DNA of 64,000 nucleotides from Amnibacterium flavum (lineage in GTDB: Bacteria; Actinomycetota; Actinomycetes; Actinomycetales; Microbacteriaceae): NCBI RefSeq assembly GCF_003097495.1, contig NZ_QEOP01000003.1, positions 1-64,000 of the forward strand. The letters are read 5' to 3'. Within the stretch, counting starts at the first letter, position 1. Each line of letters opens with the position of its first letter. The notes beneath the pieces were generated by a model that was not told the origin of the DNA, searched no databases, and saw nothing but the letters and a program-made list of their open reading frames with translations. Of the stretch, positions 1 to 14,608 are shown in pieces. The position numbers and the translations under genes were made by a program.

Positions 1-203
1 ACCAGAGGCCGAGGTAATTTGGCATTGACTTAGTGCACGCTGTTGAGTTCTCAAGGATCGGACGCTCCCCACTCCCCACCTCGCGGCAGAGTTCATGAGG
101 GCAGACGATTCGTGTCGCTTCTGCGGAACCGCGTCGAGACGGGTTCTGGTTCACCTCCGGAAGAGGCGCACCGTGAGGGACTGTGACGTCCTTCAAAGCG
201 ACT
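1..203 (-). other. 5' leader of an rRNA operon, truncated by the left edge
   Basis: Read on the minus strand, this stretch contains CCTTGAGAACTCAACAGCG followed by TGCAC (plus coordinates 33-56). I recognise this element from the 16S leaders and 16S-23S spacers of Microbacteriaceae and relatives, where it lies near processing and antitermination signals. It lies downstream of a good promoter on the same strand, runs off the left edge, and follows tyrS, which often precedes an rrn operon in these bacteria. The 16S gene itself would lie beyond position 1 and is not visible. Identity rests on recall of the motif, so confidence is moderate. Confidence 0.55.
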
Positions 204-208
204 CGGTT

Positions 209-237
209 ACTTTAGATCCGCTCTCGCGATCCAGCAA
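209..237 (-). promoter_or_regulatory. Probable rrn promoter
   Basis: On the minus strand TTGCTG (232-237) and TAAAGT (209-214) are separated by exactly 17 bases, a good match to the vegetative sigma consensus. Transcription would start near 202 and run leftward into the rRNA leader. The promoter lies about 290 bases downstream of the tyrS stop, beyond a hairpin that could end tyrS transcription. Confidence 0.5.
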
Positions 238-382
238 GTGGACTCGAGATGGTTCCGAAGCAACCGGTGTTCCCGCTTGAGGGCCAGAGCTTCTCAGCTC
301 CTCCGCACCGTTTGGGGCAACAAGGAAGACATTACGGGGAGATTTCGCAGTGCGCAACTCGTGGTGAACACAGACCCTCGTT

Positions 383-403
383 CGAGGGCCCCGAGGGCCC
401 TCG
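383..403 (-). terminator. Hairpin downstream of tyrS
   Basis: CGAGGGCCC and GGGCCCTCG flank a three-base loop, giving a nine-pair perfect stem about 125 bases past the tyrS stop. No T-run follows, as is common for high-GC actinobacterial terminators. Confidence 0.45.
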
Positions 404-527
404 CGCGGGTCGGATCGTCCCCCCAAAACACCCGATCCAGCGGCGGTTTTCGCCCTGGCCTCACGAGGAGGGTTCACCGCGCGCCAGCATGCAGCCCGGG
501 CGTGTCGGCCGACCTGCGCTCGAGACT

Positions 528-1832
528 CTACTCGACGAAGACCCCGGCGAGTGTCCTCTTGCCCCGTCGGAGCACCGCGACTCCCGCATCCAGAACAGCT
601 CCGTCCACGGTGACGGCGTCGGACTCCACCTTCACGTTGTTCAGGTACACGCCTCCCTGCGCGATCGCTCGTCGAGCTTCGCTGAGGCTCGAGGTCAGCC
701 CGGTGTCGACGAGCAGCTGAGCCACCGGCGTGGAGGCGGGCGCCGTGGTGTGCGGGATCTCCCGCAGCGCATCGACGAGGGTGTCGGCGTCGAGACCGCT
801 GAGCTCTCCCCCGCCGAAAAGGGCCTCCGATGCGGCGATCACCTGTTCCGTGGCATCCCTTCCATGCACGAGGGAGGTCACTTCGCGGGCGAGGGTCCTC
901 TGCGCGGCACGACGGAACGGCTCATCCGCCACCGCCCGCTCGAGCTCCTCGACCTGCTCCCGCGTGAGGAAGGTGAAAATCTTGATCCGGGCGATGACGT
1001 CCTCGTCGAGCGTATTGAGCCAGAACTGGTAGAACGCGTACGGCGACGTGAGGTCTCGATCGAGCCACACGGCGTTCCCCTCGCTCTTGCCGAACTTGGT
1101 CCCGTCGGAGTTGGTGATCAGAGGGGTGCCGATGGCGTGCACCGAATGCCCTTCGACGCGATGCACCAGGTCGGTGCCGCTCGTCAGATTGCCCCACTGA
1201 TCGCTTCCACCCGTCTGCAGTACGCAGTCGTACTGACGGTGCAGCTGCAGGAAGTCGAAACCTTGGAGGATCTGGTAGCTGAACTCGGTGTAGCTGATCC
1301 CCGCGTCCGAGTTCAGGCGCGCACTCACGGCATCCTTCTTCAGCATCGTGCCGACCCGGAAGTGCTTGCCGATGTCGCGCAGGAAGTCGATGGCGGACAG
1401 ATCGGCCGTCCAGTCGAGGTTGTTGACCATTCGCGCGGCCGCCTCGGATTCGAAGTCGAGGAACCTCTCGATCTGAGCACGGAGGCGGCCCACCCAGTCC
1501 GCCACGGTCTCGGGGGTGTTGAGGGTCCGCTCCGCCGTCGGCCTCGGATCGCCGATCAGCCCCGTGGAGCCGCCGACCAGACCGAGCGGGCGGTGGCCGG
1601 CCAGCTGCAGCCGCCGCAGGAGAAGGAGCTGGACCAGGTTGCCGAGGTGCAGGGACGGCGCCGTCGGGTCGAACCCGCAGTAGTAGACGATGGGCGGACC
1701 GCTCAGCAGTTCGCGGAGCGCCGCCTCGTCGGTCGAGACGTGGACGAGGCCGCGCCAGCGGATCTCATCCCAGATGTTCTCGAACGAGGGATCGTTGTGC
1801 TGATCGGCGAGGACGGCATTGGTGCTGGACAC
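528..1832 (-). CDS. tyrS: Tyrosine-tRNA ligase
   Basis: Class I aminoacyl-tRNA synthetase that charges tRNA-Tyr in the cytoplasm. The 434-residue product has the family's normal length. It carries the HIGH-type motif HLGN near residue 62, the tyrosine-site segment GGSDQWGN near 208-215, and the KMSKS-type loop KFGKS near 246-250. An S4-like RNA-binding domain fills roughly the last 70 residues. The frame is open 40 codons further upstream, but homology begins only after VSSTNAV, so I chose the GTG at 1832. A TAGCGT box ends seven bases before it, so the mRNA could be leaderless. The gene is divergent from the SatD-like gene and upstream of the rRNA leader. Confidence 0.95.
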   Translation of the reverse strand: MSSTNAVLADQHNDPSFENIWDEIRWRGLVHVSTDEAALRELLSGPPIVYYCGFDPTAPSLHLGNLVQLLLLRRLQLAGHRPLGLVGGSTGLIGDPRPTAERTLNTPETVADWVGRLRAQIERFLDFESEAAARMVNNLDWTADLSAIDFLRDIGKHFRVGTMLKKDAVSARLNSDAGISYTEFSYQILQGFDFLQLHRQYDCVLQTGGSDQWGNLTSGTDLVHRVEGHSVHAIGTPLITNSDGTKFGKSEGNAVWLDRDLTSPYAFYQFWLNTLDEDVIARIKIFTFLTREQVEELERAVADEPFRRAAQRTLAREVTSLVHGRDATEQVIAASEALFGGGELSGLDADTLVDALREIPHTTAPASTPVAQLLVDTGLTSSLSEARRAIAQGGVYLNNVKVESDAVTVDGAVLDAGVAVLRRGKRTLAGVFVE

Positions 1833-1899
1833 CCGACATACGCTAGCAATCCCGCCGGCCTCGGGCTCTTGTGCCCAGGCTCGGGATCGAGTCGTCGGA

Positions 1900-1961
1900 C
1901 TTGATCCTTGCGAATCAAGGATTGGGGCTTGATTTAGAATTATCAAGCTCATAAGCTTGAT
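1900..1961. promoter_or_regulatory. Phased CTTGAT/ATCAAG operator array with promoter of the SatD-like gene
   Basis: Two inverted repeats of the form CTTGAT-N8-ATCAAG lie at 1900-1919 and 1928-1947, and a third CTTGAT lies at 1956-1961. The three CTTGAT boxes recur at exactly 28-base steps. ATCAAGCT and AGCTTGAT (1942-1961) form a further perfect palindrome around CATA. A TAGAAT -10-like box (1935-1940) sits inside the second repeat and the start codon at 1964 follows directly. This layout suits autorepression, but the binding protein is not proven. Candidates are the adjacent helix-turn-helix SatD-like protein or an unlinked regulator. Confidence 0.6.
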
Positions 1962-1963
1962 CC

Positions 1964-2572
1964 ATGTTCGTCGTCACCGCTGATCAGATCAACAGCACCG
2001 GCGATCGGGACCGAGTGCCCGCCGCGCTGGAATCGGTCGCCGACCTCGCGGACTCCCTCGAGGTGCCGGCCGCACGGTACGCCGGCGACGAACTCCAGTT
2101 CGTGACCCGCCACGCCAGCACCGCGCTCGAGATCGTGCTCCGACTGCGACGCGACGATCACTGGAGCACCGGCCTCGGAGTCGGCTCCGTCATCGATCCG
2201 ATGCCCGCCACCGCCGCCGAGGCCTCGGGCCCCGCCTTCGTTCGCGGGCGCGAGGCGATCGACGCGGCCAAGCGCTCCCCCACCAGATTCACCCTCATCG
2301 GCGCACCCGACGCAGTGCCCGACGGTGATCAGGTGGGAGCACTCGTCGATCTCCTCCTCACCCTCCGCGCGCGGCGGTCGCCCGAGGGCTGGGCCGTGAC
2401 CGACATGATCGCGGCCGGCATGAGCCAGACCGCGGCGGCCGAGCGACTCGGAATCACCCCCCAGGCCGTCAGTCTCCGTCTGCGCGCGGCCGGCTGGCGG
2501 ATCGAGGAACGCGCACGTCCGGGGCTGGTCGTACTGTTGGAACGGCTCGACGCGGCGACGCCGCAGGACTGA
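1964..2572 (+). CDS. SatD-like protein with C-terminal helix-turn-helix
   Basis: Cytosolic protein of 202 residues. The N-terminal ~140 residues begin VVTADQINST and resemble SatD-family proteins, named after an acid-tolerance locus of Streptococcus mutans; their biochemical role is unknown. Residues ~143-180 hold a sigma-region-4-like helix-turn-helix with the core MSQTAAAERLGITPQAVS. The ATG directly follows the palindromic array at 1900-1961. No strong Shine-Dalgarno is visible, so the transcript probably has a very short leader. The next gene, 39 bases on, encodes a membrane protein of the type found beside satD. I infer a DNA-binding, possibly self-regulating protein. Confidence 0.7.
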   Translation: MFVVTADQINSTGDRDRVPAALESVADLADSLEVPAARYAGDELQFVTRHASTALEIVLRLRRDDHWSTGLGVGSVIDPMPATAAEASGPAFVRGREAIDAAKRSPTRFTLIGAPDAVPDGDQVGALVDLLLTLRARRSPEGWAVTDMIAAGMSQTAAAERLGITPQAVSLRLRAAGWRIEERARPGLVVLLERLDAATPQD

Positions 2573-2611
2573 GATCGACACGGGCGCATCGCCCGCGGGA
2601 GGAGAGCGGTT

Positions 2612-3175
2612 ATGGGGGCGTCCGTCGTGCTCGTCCTGTACTGGTGCGCACTCGTCGCCACCGTGGCCGCCGCTGCCGCGCTCTCGGTGGTCGCTTGGCG
2701 CTCGGCGTCGCGCGCAGTCCTGTACTCCGCGGCCGGGGCGCTCGCTCTCGGGCTCCTGCTCGCCGCCGTTCCCCTCCCCGACCCGGGCTTCGCGCTCGGC
2801 TCACTGGTGACGGTCCTCGTCATCGTCGCAGCCGTCGCGGGCGGCGGTCCCGCCGCAGCCCACGTGCTCTCGCTGACCTCTCGCGGTACCGTCCGCGACG
2901 GCACCCACGGCGGCATCATCCTCCGGCACGACGGGCGCGACGCCGAGGTGCTGCGGGGAGGCACGACCATCGGCCTGCTGGAACGACTGGCGGTCGCCGG
3001 CACCCTCCTGGCCGGTTTCCCTGAGGGCCTGGCCGTGGTCGTCGCGATCAAAGGCGTCGGCCGGTTCTCCGAACTCGACTCGTCGGAGACTCGGGAGCGG
3101 TTCATCATCGGGTCGCTCGTCAGCGTCATCTGGGCGGCCTGCGCCGCCGGCATCGCGCTTCTCGCCCGCAGCTGA
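2612..3175 (+). CDS. Polytopic membrane protein, partner of the SatD-like gene
   Basis: Product of 187 residues with three N-terminal hydrophobic helices (about 5-27, 32-52, 60-82), a polar segment (~88-120), and two C-terminal hydrophobic stretches (~128-148 and 168-186). The segment TTIGLLERL...AIKGVGRF resembles the C-terminal part of DUF3307-type membrane proteins that neighbour satD in other bacteria, but the DUF3307 N-terminal domain is not present. The start ATG has a GGAGAG ribosome site about eight bases upstream. Co-transcription with the SatD-like gene is likely. Function unknown. Confidence 0.75.
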   Translation: MGASVVLVLYWCALVATVAAAAALSVVAWRSASRAVLYSAAGALALGLLLAAVPLPDPGFALGSLVTVLVIVAAVAGGGPAAAHVLSLTSRGTVRDGTHGGIILRHDGRDAEVLRGGTTIGLLERLAVAGTLLAGFPEGLAVVVAIKGVGRFSELDSSETRERFIIGSLVSVIWAACAAGIALLARS

Positions 3176-3190
3176 CCCGCCGACCGGGGA

Positions 3191-3819
3191 TCAGCTCAGC
3201 GGGAGCCGCCGTCTCGGCACATGGGCGCGGTACGGCGAGACAGTCGGGTCGTCCGGCAGGTAGAACCGCCACGGGTATTCGAGCGACCCGCCGGGACCGC
3301 TGACTCCCGTGCGCGCACTCACGGCATGAACGGCCACCGTCTCGGGGCGTTCGAGCGCGTAGGGCGACGACAGCAGATCGGCTCCCCCGTCGCTCAGCGG
3401 TATGCCCATCGCCTTGGCCAGGCGTGCCGGCCCCCGTGCCAGATCGCGCGTCGCGACAGCGTCGCCGCGTCGCCGCCTCGCGAGTTCCTCGCCCTCGATG
3501 ACCTCGCCGGCACGCAGGAGGATCCCCGCGGCGAGGCCGTCGGCGAGGCAGACGATGTTGGCGCAGACATGCATGCCGTAGGTGAAGTAGGTGTAGAGGC
3601 GCGCGGGCTCACCGAACATCACCGCATTGCGCCGCCCCTGCCCGCGGTGGGCGTGCGAGCCGGGATCGAGACCCTCTCCCGCGTACGCCTCGACCTCCGT
3701 CAGCCGGACGGCGACGGTTCCCTCGATGGTCGTGTGCGCGAAGCGCGCGCCGAGGAGGAGCGGCGCGACCTGCTCGGCGGGCGACTCGAACGCGCCCCGC
3801 TCGAACGGCCGCCCCCACC

Positions 3820-3823
<4 letters not shown>
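3191..3823 (-). CDS. DNA-3-methyladenine glycosylase, AAG/Mpg family
   Basis: Base-excision repair glycosylase that removes alkylated purines. The 210-residue product has the AAG-family landmarks LTEVEAYAG (catalytic Glu region), GSHAHRGQ, YTYFTYGMH and the terminal half ARGPARLAKAMGI. The GTG at 3823 overlaps the stop of the 42-residue membrane ORF as GTGA, which fixes the start. The longer open frame upstream has no homology to the family. It is the last gene of the arg operon as laid out here, so its expression may follow arginine genes rather than DNA damage. It converges on the SatD-partner gene with only 15 bases between stops. Confidence 0.9.
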
Positions 3824-6363
<2,540 letters not shown>

Positions 6364-6396
6364 CTGGTTCTCTCGTCGTCGGAGGCGTGCAAAACG

Positions 6397-7611
6397 TCAG
6401 AGCGCAACGAGCGCGGCTCGGAATCGCTCGTCGAAGGCGGCCAACTCGGCGCCGCCGATGATGAGCGGCGGGACGATCCGGAGGCTGGACGCGTTGGGGG
6501 CGTTGATGATGAGGCCGTGCGCCAAGGCGCTCTCGGCGACCTCAGCCGCCCGGCCGTCGACGATGCCGACGCCCACCATGAGCCCGGTTCCGCGGACGGC
6601 CTCGATGAGCGGCGAATCGATGGCCCGGATCAGCTTCATGAGCTGGTCGCCACGGACCCGCGCATTGTCGACCAGTCCGGCGTCCTCGATCTCGGTGAGC
6701 ACCGCGTTGCCCACGGTGGTCGCGAACGGGTTGCCGCCGAACGTGCTGCCGTGATCGCCTCGCTGCAGGAGCGCGCTCGCGTCGCCGAACGTGACGAGCG
6801 CGCCCAGCGGGATCCCGCCCGCGATGCCCTTGGCGATCGCGACGGCATCGGGTTCGATGCCGGCGTGCTGGTAGGCGAACCATTCGCCGGTGCGGCCGAC
6901 CCCCGTCTGGATCTCGTCGATGACGAGGAGGGCGCCGTGCGCCGCTGTCAGCTCCCGGGCGCGCTGCAGATACCCGTCGGGCAGCGGCAGGACCCCGGCC
7001 TCGCCCTTGATGGGCTCGAGGAAGAGGGCGGCGACGCTGTCGTCGATGTTCTCCTCGAGAGCCTCGATGGTCGAGTCGATGTGCTCGACCCCGGGAACCA
7101 TGGGGAGGAAGGACTCCTGGAGCGAGACCTTGCCGGTGAGCGCCAGTGCGCCCATGGTGCGCCCGTGGAAGGCGTTCTGCAGGCTGAGGATGCGATGGCG
7201 CCCCTCGCCCTCGTTGCGCCGCGCCAGCTTGAAGGCCGCCTCGATGGCCTCGGCGCCGGAGTTGCCGAAGTAGACGCGGCCCCGCTCCCCTGCCCCCGTC
7301 AGCCGGCGCAGCCGCTCGGCGAGCTCGATCTGGGATGGGGTCGCGAAGTAATTCGATACGTGGGCGAGAGTGGCCGCCTGCCGCGCCGCCGCCTCGACGA
7401 CGACGGGGTGCGCGTGTCCGAGGGAGTTGACGGCGATGCCGGCGAGGAAGTCGAGGTACTGCACCCCGTCCACATCCCACACCCACGCGCCCTCTCCGCG
7501 CTCGAGCACGAGCATGGGCGGGCCGAGTGTGCGCATGAGGGCCGACGCGTGCCGGGCCTCGTAGCCTTCCGCCTTGGTCGCATCTGTTGAGGTCACGCCT
7601 GTCGTGGTCAC
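6397..7611 (-). CDS. argD: Acetylornithine aminotransferase
   Basis: Class III PLP aminotransferase that converts N-acetylglutamate semialdehyde to N-acetylornithine. Its 404 residues include [15 protein letters not shown], the FHGRTMGAL loop, the PLP aspartate segment [13 protein letters not shown], and the Schiff-base lysine in AIAKGIAGG. The GTG at 7611 overlaps the argB stop as GTGA. A second in-frame GTG six codons later is possible, so the first residues are uncertain. Confidence 0.95.
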   Translation of the reverse strand: MTTTGVTSTDATKAEGYEARHASALMRTLGPPMLVLERGEGAWVWDVDGVQYLDFLAGIAVNSLGHAHPVVVEAAARQAATLAHVSNYFATPSQIELAERLRRLTGAGERGRVYFGNSGAEAIEAAFKLARRNEGEGRHRILSLQNAFHGRTMGALALTGKVSLQESFLPMVPGVEHIDSTIEALEENIDDSVAALFLEPIKGEAGVLPLPDGYLQRARELTAAHGALLVIDEIQTGVGRTGEWFAYQHAGIEPDAVAIAKGIAGGIPLGALVTFGDASALLQRGDHGSTFGGNPFATTVGNAVLTEIEDAGLVDNARVRGDQLMKLIRAIDSPLIEAVRGTGLMVGVGIVDGRAAEVAESALAHGLIINAPNASSLRIVPPLIIGGAELAAFDERFRAALVAL

Positions 7612-8534
7612 GCCACGACCTCCGTTCCGATTCCGCTGCCGGTGAAGATCTCGAGCAGGATCGAGTGGGGGATGCGGCCGTCGATGACGGCTGCCTTGTC
7701 CACTCCGCCCTGCACGGCCGCGAGGCAGGCGGCCATCTTGGGGATCATGCCCGTGTCGAGCGCGGGCAGCAGTGCCGCGAGCTCGGCCGAGCGGATGTGC
7801 GACACGAGCGACTCCCGGTTGGGCCAGTCGCTGTAGAGCCCCGCCACGTTGGTGAGGATCACGAGCTTGGCCGCACCCAGCGAGACGGCGAGGGCCGCTG
7901 CCGCCGCGTCGGCGTTGATGTTGAGGCTCTGGCCCGGTTCGTCGCCGTCGGGGGCGATCGAGGACACGACGGGGATCCGCCCGGCCTCGACCTGAGCGAG
8001 CACCCCGGCGGGATCGACCGCGACGACGTCGCCGACGAGACCGAGGTCCACCTCGACCCCGTCGACCAGTGCGCCGCGTCGACGGCCGGTGAAGAGACCG
8101 GCGTCCTCCCCCGACACCGCCGCCGCGAGCGGACCGTGCTCGTTGATGAGTCCGACGATGTCACGGCTGACCTGCCCGGTCAGCACCATGCGGACGATCT
8201 CCATCGTCTCGGGAGTCGTCACCCGGTAGCCGCCACGGAACTCGCTGACGATGCCGAGCCGATCGAGCATCGCGGTGATCTGGGGTCCGCCGCCGTGGAC
8301 GACGACGGGCTTGATGCCGACGTGCCGCAGGTAGACCATGTCCTCGGCGAACGTGCGGAGGGACTCGGGGTCGTCCATCGCGTTGCCGCCGTATTTGACG
8401 ACGACGATCTGGCCCGCGAAGCGCTGCAGCCACGGCAGCGATTCGATGAGGGTCGCCGCCTTGATCGCGGCCTCCTCGGGCGTGGTCGTCTGCACCGGCA
8501 GCGAACCGGTGAGCGGAGAGGTGACGTCGTGCAC
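7608..8534 (-). CDS. argB: Acetylglutamate kinase
   Basis: Phosphorylates N-acetylglutamate, the usual arginine feedback point. The 308-residue product shows the amino-acid-kinase glycine motifs KYGGNAM and VVHGGGPQI, and the [11 protein letters not shown] and [13 protein letters not shown] segments. The long open frame that contains it continues upstream as an antisense/out-of-frame shadow of argJ. I place the start at the GTG two bases after the argJ stop, giving VHDVTSPL. A different nearby start would change only a few residues. Confidence 0.94.
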   Translation of the reverse strand: MHDVTSPLTGSLPVQTTTPEEAAIKAATLIESLPWLQRFAGQIVVVKYGGNAMDDPESLRTFAEDMVYLRHVGIKPVVVHGGGPQITAMLDRLGIVSEFRGGYRVTTPETMEIVRMVLTGQVSRDIVGLINEHGPLAAAVSGEDAGLFTGRRRGALVDGVEVDLGLVGDVVAVDPAGVLAQVEAGRIPVVSSIAPDGDEPGQSLNINADAAAAALAVSLGAAKLVILTNVAGLYSDWPNRESLVSHIRSAELAALLPALDTGMIPKMAACLAAVQGGVDKAAVIDGRIPHSILLEIFTGSGIGTEVVA

Positions 8535-8536
8535 GG

Positions 8537-9688
8537 TCAACTCGAGTACGCGCTGTTCTCGTGCACGTAATCCGTCGTCAGGTCGTTCGAGAACACCGTG
8601 GCCGATGCGCTGCCCGCCTTGAGGTCGATGAGAACGTGGGTCTGCCGACCGGACAGATCGACGAGGTCGCGCGGCTGATCGGGCTGCCCCTCGGAGCAGA
8701 CCCGGATCCCGTTCATGCTGACGTCGACGGCGTAGGGGTCGAACGCGGCGGAGGTCGTTCCGATCGCGGCGAGCACCCGGCCCCAGTTGGGGTCGTTTCC
8801 GAAGACGGCGGTCTTGAAGAGGTTGTTGCGCGCGACCGAGCGACCGACCTCGACGGCGTCCTCCTCGGTGAGGGCGCCGACGACCTCGATGTCGATGGTG
8901 TGGCTCGCTCCTTCGGCGTCGGCCTGCAGCTGCTTGGCGAGGTCGGTGCAGATGGCGCGGAGTGCCGCGGTGAACTGGTCGAGGTCGGGGCGGACGCCGG
9001 ATGCCCCGCTCGCGAGAAGCGAGACCTGGTCGTTGGTCGACATGCAGCCGTCGCTGTCGAGCCGGTCGAAGCTCACCCGGGTGGCCGCGCGCAGAGCCGC
9101 GTCGAGCTCGGATGCGTCGAGCGCGGCGTCGGTGGTCAGCACGACGAGCATGGTCGCGAGACCCGGTGCGAGCATTCCGGCGCCCTTCGCCATGCCGCCG
9201 AGGATCCAGCCGCCTTCCGCGACGGTCGCCGTCTTGCGCACGCTGTCTGTCGTCATGATCGCGTCGGCCGCGTCGAGTCCCCCGTCGGTCGACAGGTGCG
9301 CGGTCGCGTCGATGACGCCCTCGAGCACCTTGGCGCGGTCGAGCTGCTCGCCGATGAGCCCCGTCGAGCAGATGAGCACGTCGCCCGCGGAGACTCCGAT
9401 CGACTCGCCGACGGCCTCGGCCGTCGCGTGGGTGGTCTGGAATCCCTGCGGCCCGGTGAAGCAGTTCGCCCCGCCCGAGTTGAGGGCGATCGCGGCGACG
9501 GCGCCGTCGACGATGACCTGCTCGGACCAGAGGATCGGGTTCGCCTTCGCCCGGTTGCTGGTGAAGACGGCGGCCGCGCTCTGCAGCGGACCGCGATTGA
9601 CGACCAGGGCGAAATCGAGACCTCCGCTGGCCTTGAGACCTGCGGAGACTCCGGCCGCCTCGAAGCCGGCAGCTGCGGTGACGCTCAT
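8537..9688 (-). CDS. argJ: Glutamate N-acetyltransferase/amino-acid acetyltransferase
   Basis: Recycles the acetyl group from acetylornithine to glutamate and may also use acetyl-CoA. The 383-residue precursor contains the self-cleavage site [14 protein letters not shown], with the catalytic threonine at about 179 becoming the beta-chain N-terminus. [10 protein letters not shown] and GNDPNWGRV are also conserved. ATG at 9688 overlaps the argC stop as ATGA. Whether it is mono- or bifunctional cannot be told from sequence alone. No separate argA was seen nearby. Confidence 0.95.
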   Translation of the reverse strand: MSVTAAAGFEAAGVSAGLKASGGLDFALVVNRGPLQSAAAVFTSNRAKANPILWSEQVIVDGAVAAIALNSGGANCFTGPQGFQTTHATAEAVGESIGVSAGDVLICSTGLIGEQLDRAKVLEGVIDATAHLSTDGGLDAADAIMTTDSVRKTATVAEGGWILGGMAKGAGMLAPGLATMLVVLTTDAALDASELDAALRAATRVSFDRLDSDGCMSTNDQVSLLASGASGVRPDLDQFTAALRAICTDLAKQLQADAEGASHTIDIEVVGALTEEDAVEVGRSVARNNLFKTAVFGNDPNWGRVLAAIGTTSAAFDPYAVDVSMNGIRVCSEGQPDQPRDLVDLSGRQTHVLIDLKAGSASATVFSNDLTTDYVHENSAYSS

Positions 9689-10782
9689 GGGGCCACTCCG
9701 TTCGTGGTGAGCCCGAGGGTCTCGGGGAAGCCGAGTGCGATGTTCGCGGACTGGATCGCGGCGCCCGCGGTGCCTTTGACCAGGTTGTCGACGGCGGCGA
9801 TGACGACGACGCGGCCCGCTGCCTCGTCGACGGCCAGGCCGAGCAGCGCGGTGTTGGCACCGATCACATCGGCCGTGCGCGGGAACTGGCCATCGGGGAG
9901 CAGCTCGACGAACGGCTCGTCGACGTACGCGTCCTCCCACGCCGCGCGCACCTCGGCAGCACCGACCCCCGGCGCGAGGATCGCGGTCGAGGTGGCGAGG
10001 ATGCCGCGCGACATGGGCACGATCACCGGGGTGAAGGAGATGGTGGACGACTCCGCACCGGCCCAGCGAAGCGCCTGCTGGATCTCGGGGATGTGGCGGT
10101 GCACTCCCCCGATGCCGTAGGCATTGGCGGAGCCGAGGATCTCACTCGCGAGCAGGTGAGTCTTGAGCGTCTTGCCCGCACCGGACGGCCCCACCGCGAG
10201 GACGGAGACGAGATCGGTCGGCAGGATCACTCCCGAGGCGATGCCGGGCGCTAGCGACAGGGCCACCGTGCTGGCGTTGCATCCCGGGGCCGCGATGCGC
10301 CGAGCGCCTACGAGCCGGCCTCGCTGCTTCGCGACGAGATCGGAGACGGCGCCATCGGGTGCGTCGGACGCCAGTCCGGCGGTCACCGCGGGGATGGGCA
10401 GTTCGGGTACGCCGTAGGCCCACGCCTCGGAATGCTCGCCCGAGTAGAACGCCGCCCAGTCCTCGGCGGACTCGAGCCGGTGGTCGGCGCCGCAGTCGAC
10501 CACGAGGGCCGCGTCGCCGAGTTCGGCGGTGATCGCGGCGGAGGCGCCGTGCGGCAGGGCGAGGAAGACGATGTCGTGCCCCGCGAGATTCTCGGGGGTG
10601 GTGTCGACGAGGACGAGATGAGCCAGCGAACGCAGATGCGGTTGGACCGAGCCGAGGCTCTGCCCCACTGTCGAATGCGCGGTGACGGTGCGCACTTCGA
10701 ACTCGGGATGACCGCTGAGAAGCCGGAGTATCTCGCCGCCCGCGTAGCCGGAAGCACCGGCTACGGCAACGGACAAAGGCAT
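9685..10782 (-). CDS. argC: N-acetyl-gamma-glutamyl-phosphate reductase
   Basis: NADPH-dependent reductase and first gene of the arg operon. The 365-residue product has an N-terminal Rossmann motif GASGYAGGE, the catalytic cysteine in APGCNAST (Cys168), and the GGVHRHIPE segment of the active site. Residues ~135-155 form a small insert relative to short homologues. The ATG is preceded by AAGG seven bases upstream. The 165-base space between the pheT hairpin and this start should hold the operon promoter. I could not pick out a clear arginine-repressor box there. Confidence 0.95.
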   Translation of the reverse strand: MPLSVAVAGASGYAGGEILRLLSGHPEFEVRTVTAHSTVGQSLGSVQPHLRSLAHLVLVDTTPENLAGHDIVFLALPHGASAAITAELGDAALVVDCGADHRLESAEDWAAFYSGEHSEAWAYGVPELPIPAVTAGLASDAPDGAVSDLVAKQRGRLVGARRIAAPGCNASTVALSLAPGIASGVILPTDLVSVLAVGPSGAGKTLKTHLLASEILGSANAYGIGGVHRHIPEIQQALRWAGAESSTISFTPVIVPMSRGILATSTAILAPGVGAAEVRAAWEDAYVDEPFVELLPDGQFPRTADVIGANTALLGLAVDEAAGRVVVIAAVDNLVKGTAGAAIQSANIALGFPETLGLTTNGVAP

Positions 10783-10947
10783 GTTTCTACCTTACTGAGA
10801 TGGATGGACGGGGCCTGAAACGGCGACGATGCGAGCCGACCCGATGAGCGGGTGGCGAAGGCATGCCGCCTAGGCTCGGCGCGCGCGTCGACGGTCGCGA
10901 CGAAGCGCGATTCCCTGCCGACGGATGTCCATAGAAGTGCGACATTA

Positions 10948-10989
10948 GCGCGCGGCGCACCCGAGCGACAACTCGGGCGCGCCGCGCGC
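10948..10989 (-). terminator. Strong hairpin after pheT
   Basis: An inverted repeat of about 18 pairs (GCGCGCGGCGC-CCCGAG against CTCGGG-CGCGCCGCGCGC, one mismatch) surrounds a six-base loop and starts five bases after the pheT stop. It separates pheST from the argC promoter region. No T-run follows. Confidence 0.75.
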
Positions 10990-10993
10990 CGAT

Positions 10994-13524
<2,531 letters not shown>

Positions 13525-13525
<1 letters not shown>

Positions 13526-14565
13526 CAGAGCACCTGTCCGAACTGCTCGCTGAAGCGGATGTCGCCCTCTGCCATGTCTCTCATGTCGTTCAGTCCGTTG
13601 CGGAATTGGAGGGTGCGCTCGATGCCGGTGCCGAACGCGAAGCCCTGGTATTCGTCGGGGTCGATGCCGGCGGCTCGCAGGACGTTGGCGTTGACCATGC
13701 CGCACCCGCCCCATTCGACCCAGCGGGGCCCGCCCTTGGCGCCGGGCTGCCAGACATCCATCTCGGCTGACGGCTCGGTGAAGGGGAAGTAGTTGGGGCG
13801 CAGGCGGATGCGCGCCTCGTCGCCGAACATGATGCGGGCGAGGTGCTCGAGGGTGCCGCGCAGGTGGGCCATGGTCAGGCCCTTGTCGATGGCGAGTCCC
13901 TCGAACTGCGAGAAGACCGGCAGGTGCGTCGCGTCGAACTCGTCGGTGCGGTAGACCCGGCCGGGGCACAGGACGTAGACGGGAAGCGGTCGATCGAGAA
14001 GCGACCGGACCTGCACCGGCGACGTGTGGGTGCGCAGCACGAGATGCCGCTCGGGCGGGTCGATGAAGAAGGTGTCCTGCATGGCGCGTGCGGGGTGGTC
14101 TTCGTCGAAGTTGAGCGCGTCGAAGTTGAACCACTCGTGCTCGAGTTCGGGGCCTTCCGCGATCTCCCAGCCCATGCCGACGAAGATGTCGCTGACCTCT
14201 TCCTGCAGCAGGCTCAGCGGGTGCCGTGCCCCGGGACGCCAGGTGCTCGACGCCGCCGTCACATCGACCGCCTCGGCGGCGAGGCGAGCCGCGGTCTCGG
14301 CTTCGGCGAGTTCGCTCTCGCGCTGGGCGAATGCCTGGTTCACACGCCCCCGTGCCTGACCGACGAGCTTGCCGGCCGAGGCCTTCTGGTCGGCGGGGAC
14401 CTCGCGCATGAGCGCGTTGAGCTTGGCGAGAGCTGACGCCTCGCCCGCATGGGCCGAGCGGGCGGCCTTGAGGTCGGTGAGCGAGGAGGCTGCCGCGGCG
14501 GCGGCGAGGGCCGCGTCGACGGCCTCGGCTACGGCGGATTCGCTGATGGGAGACGTGGATGACAC
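13525..14565 (-). CDS. pheS: Phenylalanine-tRNA ligase, alpha subunit
   Basis: Catalytic subunit of PheRS, 346 residues. An N-terminal coiled-coil (about residues 10-90, Ala-rich) precedes the class II core with motif 2 ([10 protein letters not shown]), [17 protein letters not shown] and motif 3 near the C-terminus ([10 protein letters not shown]). The open frame extends 15 codons upstream. I chose the GTG at 14565 (VSSTSPISE) because it aligns with usual family starts, and the DUF1653 gene begins divergently only 43 bases away. Confidence 0.95.
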
Positions 14566-14608
14566 GGTGATCGAGTCTACCGACGCCGAGCTCGCTAAGG
14601 TCATCCGC

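Noticed and set aside
193-477. 94-codon minus-strand frame between tyrS and the left edge
   Set aside because: It covers the rrn promoter and a hairpin, has no recognisable domain and no ribosome site.
249-1904. 551-codon plus-strand open frame over tyrS
   Set aside because: It is the antisense shadow of tyrS, which is certain from its HLGN and KFGKS motifs; the translation is rich in Arg/Glu/Gly without any domain.
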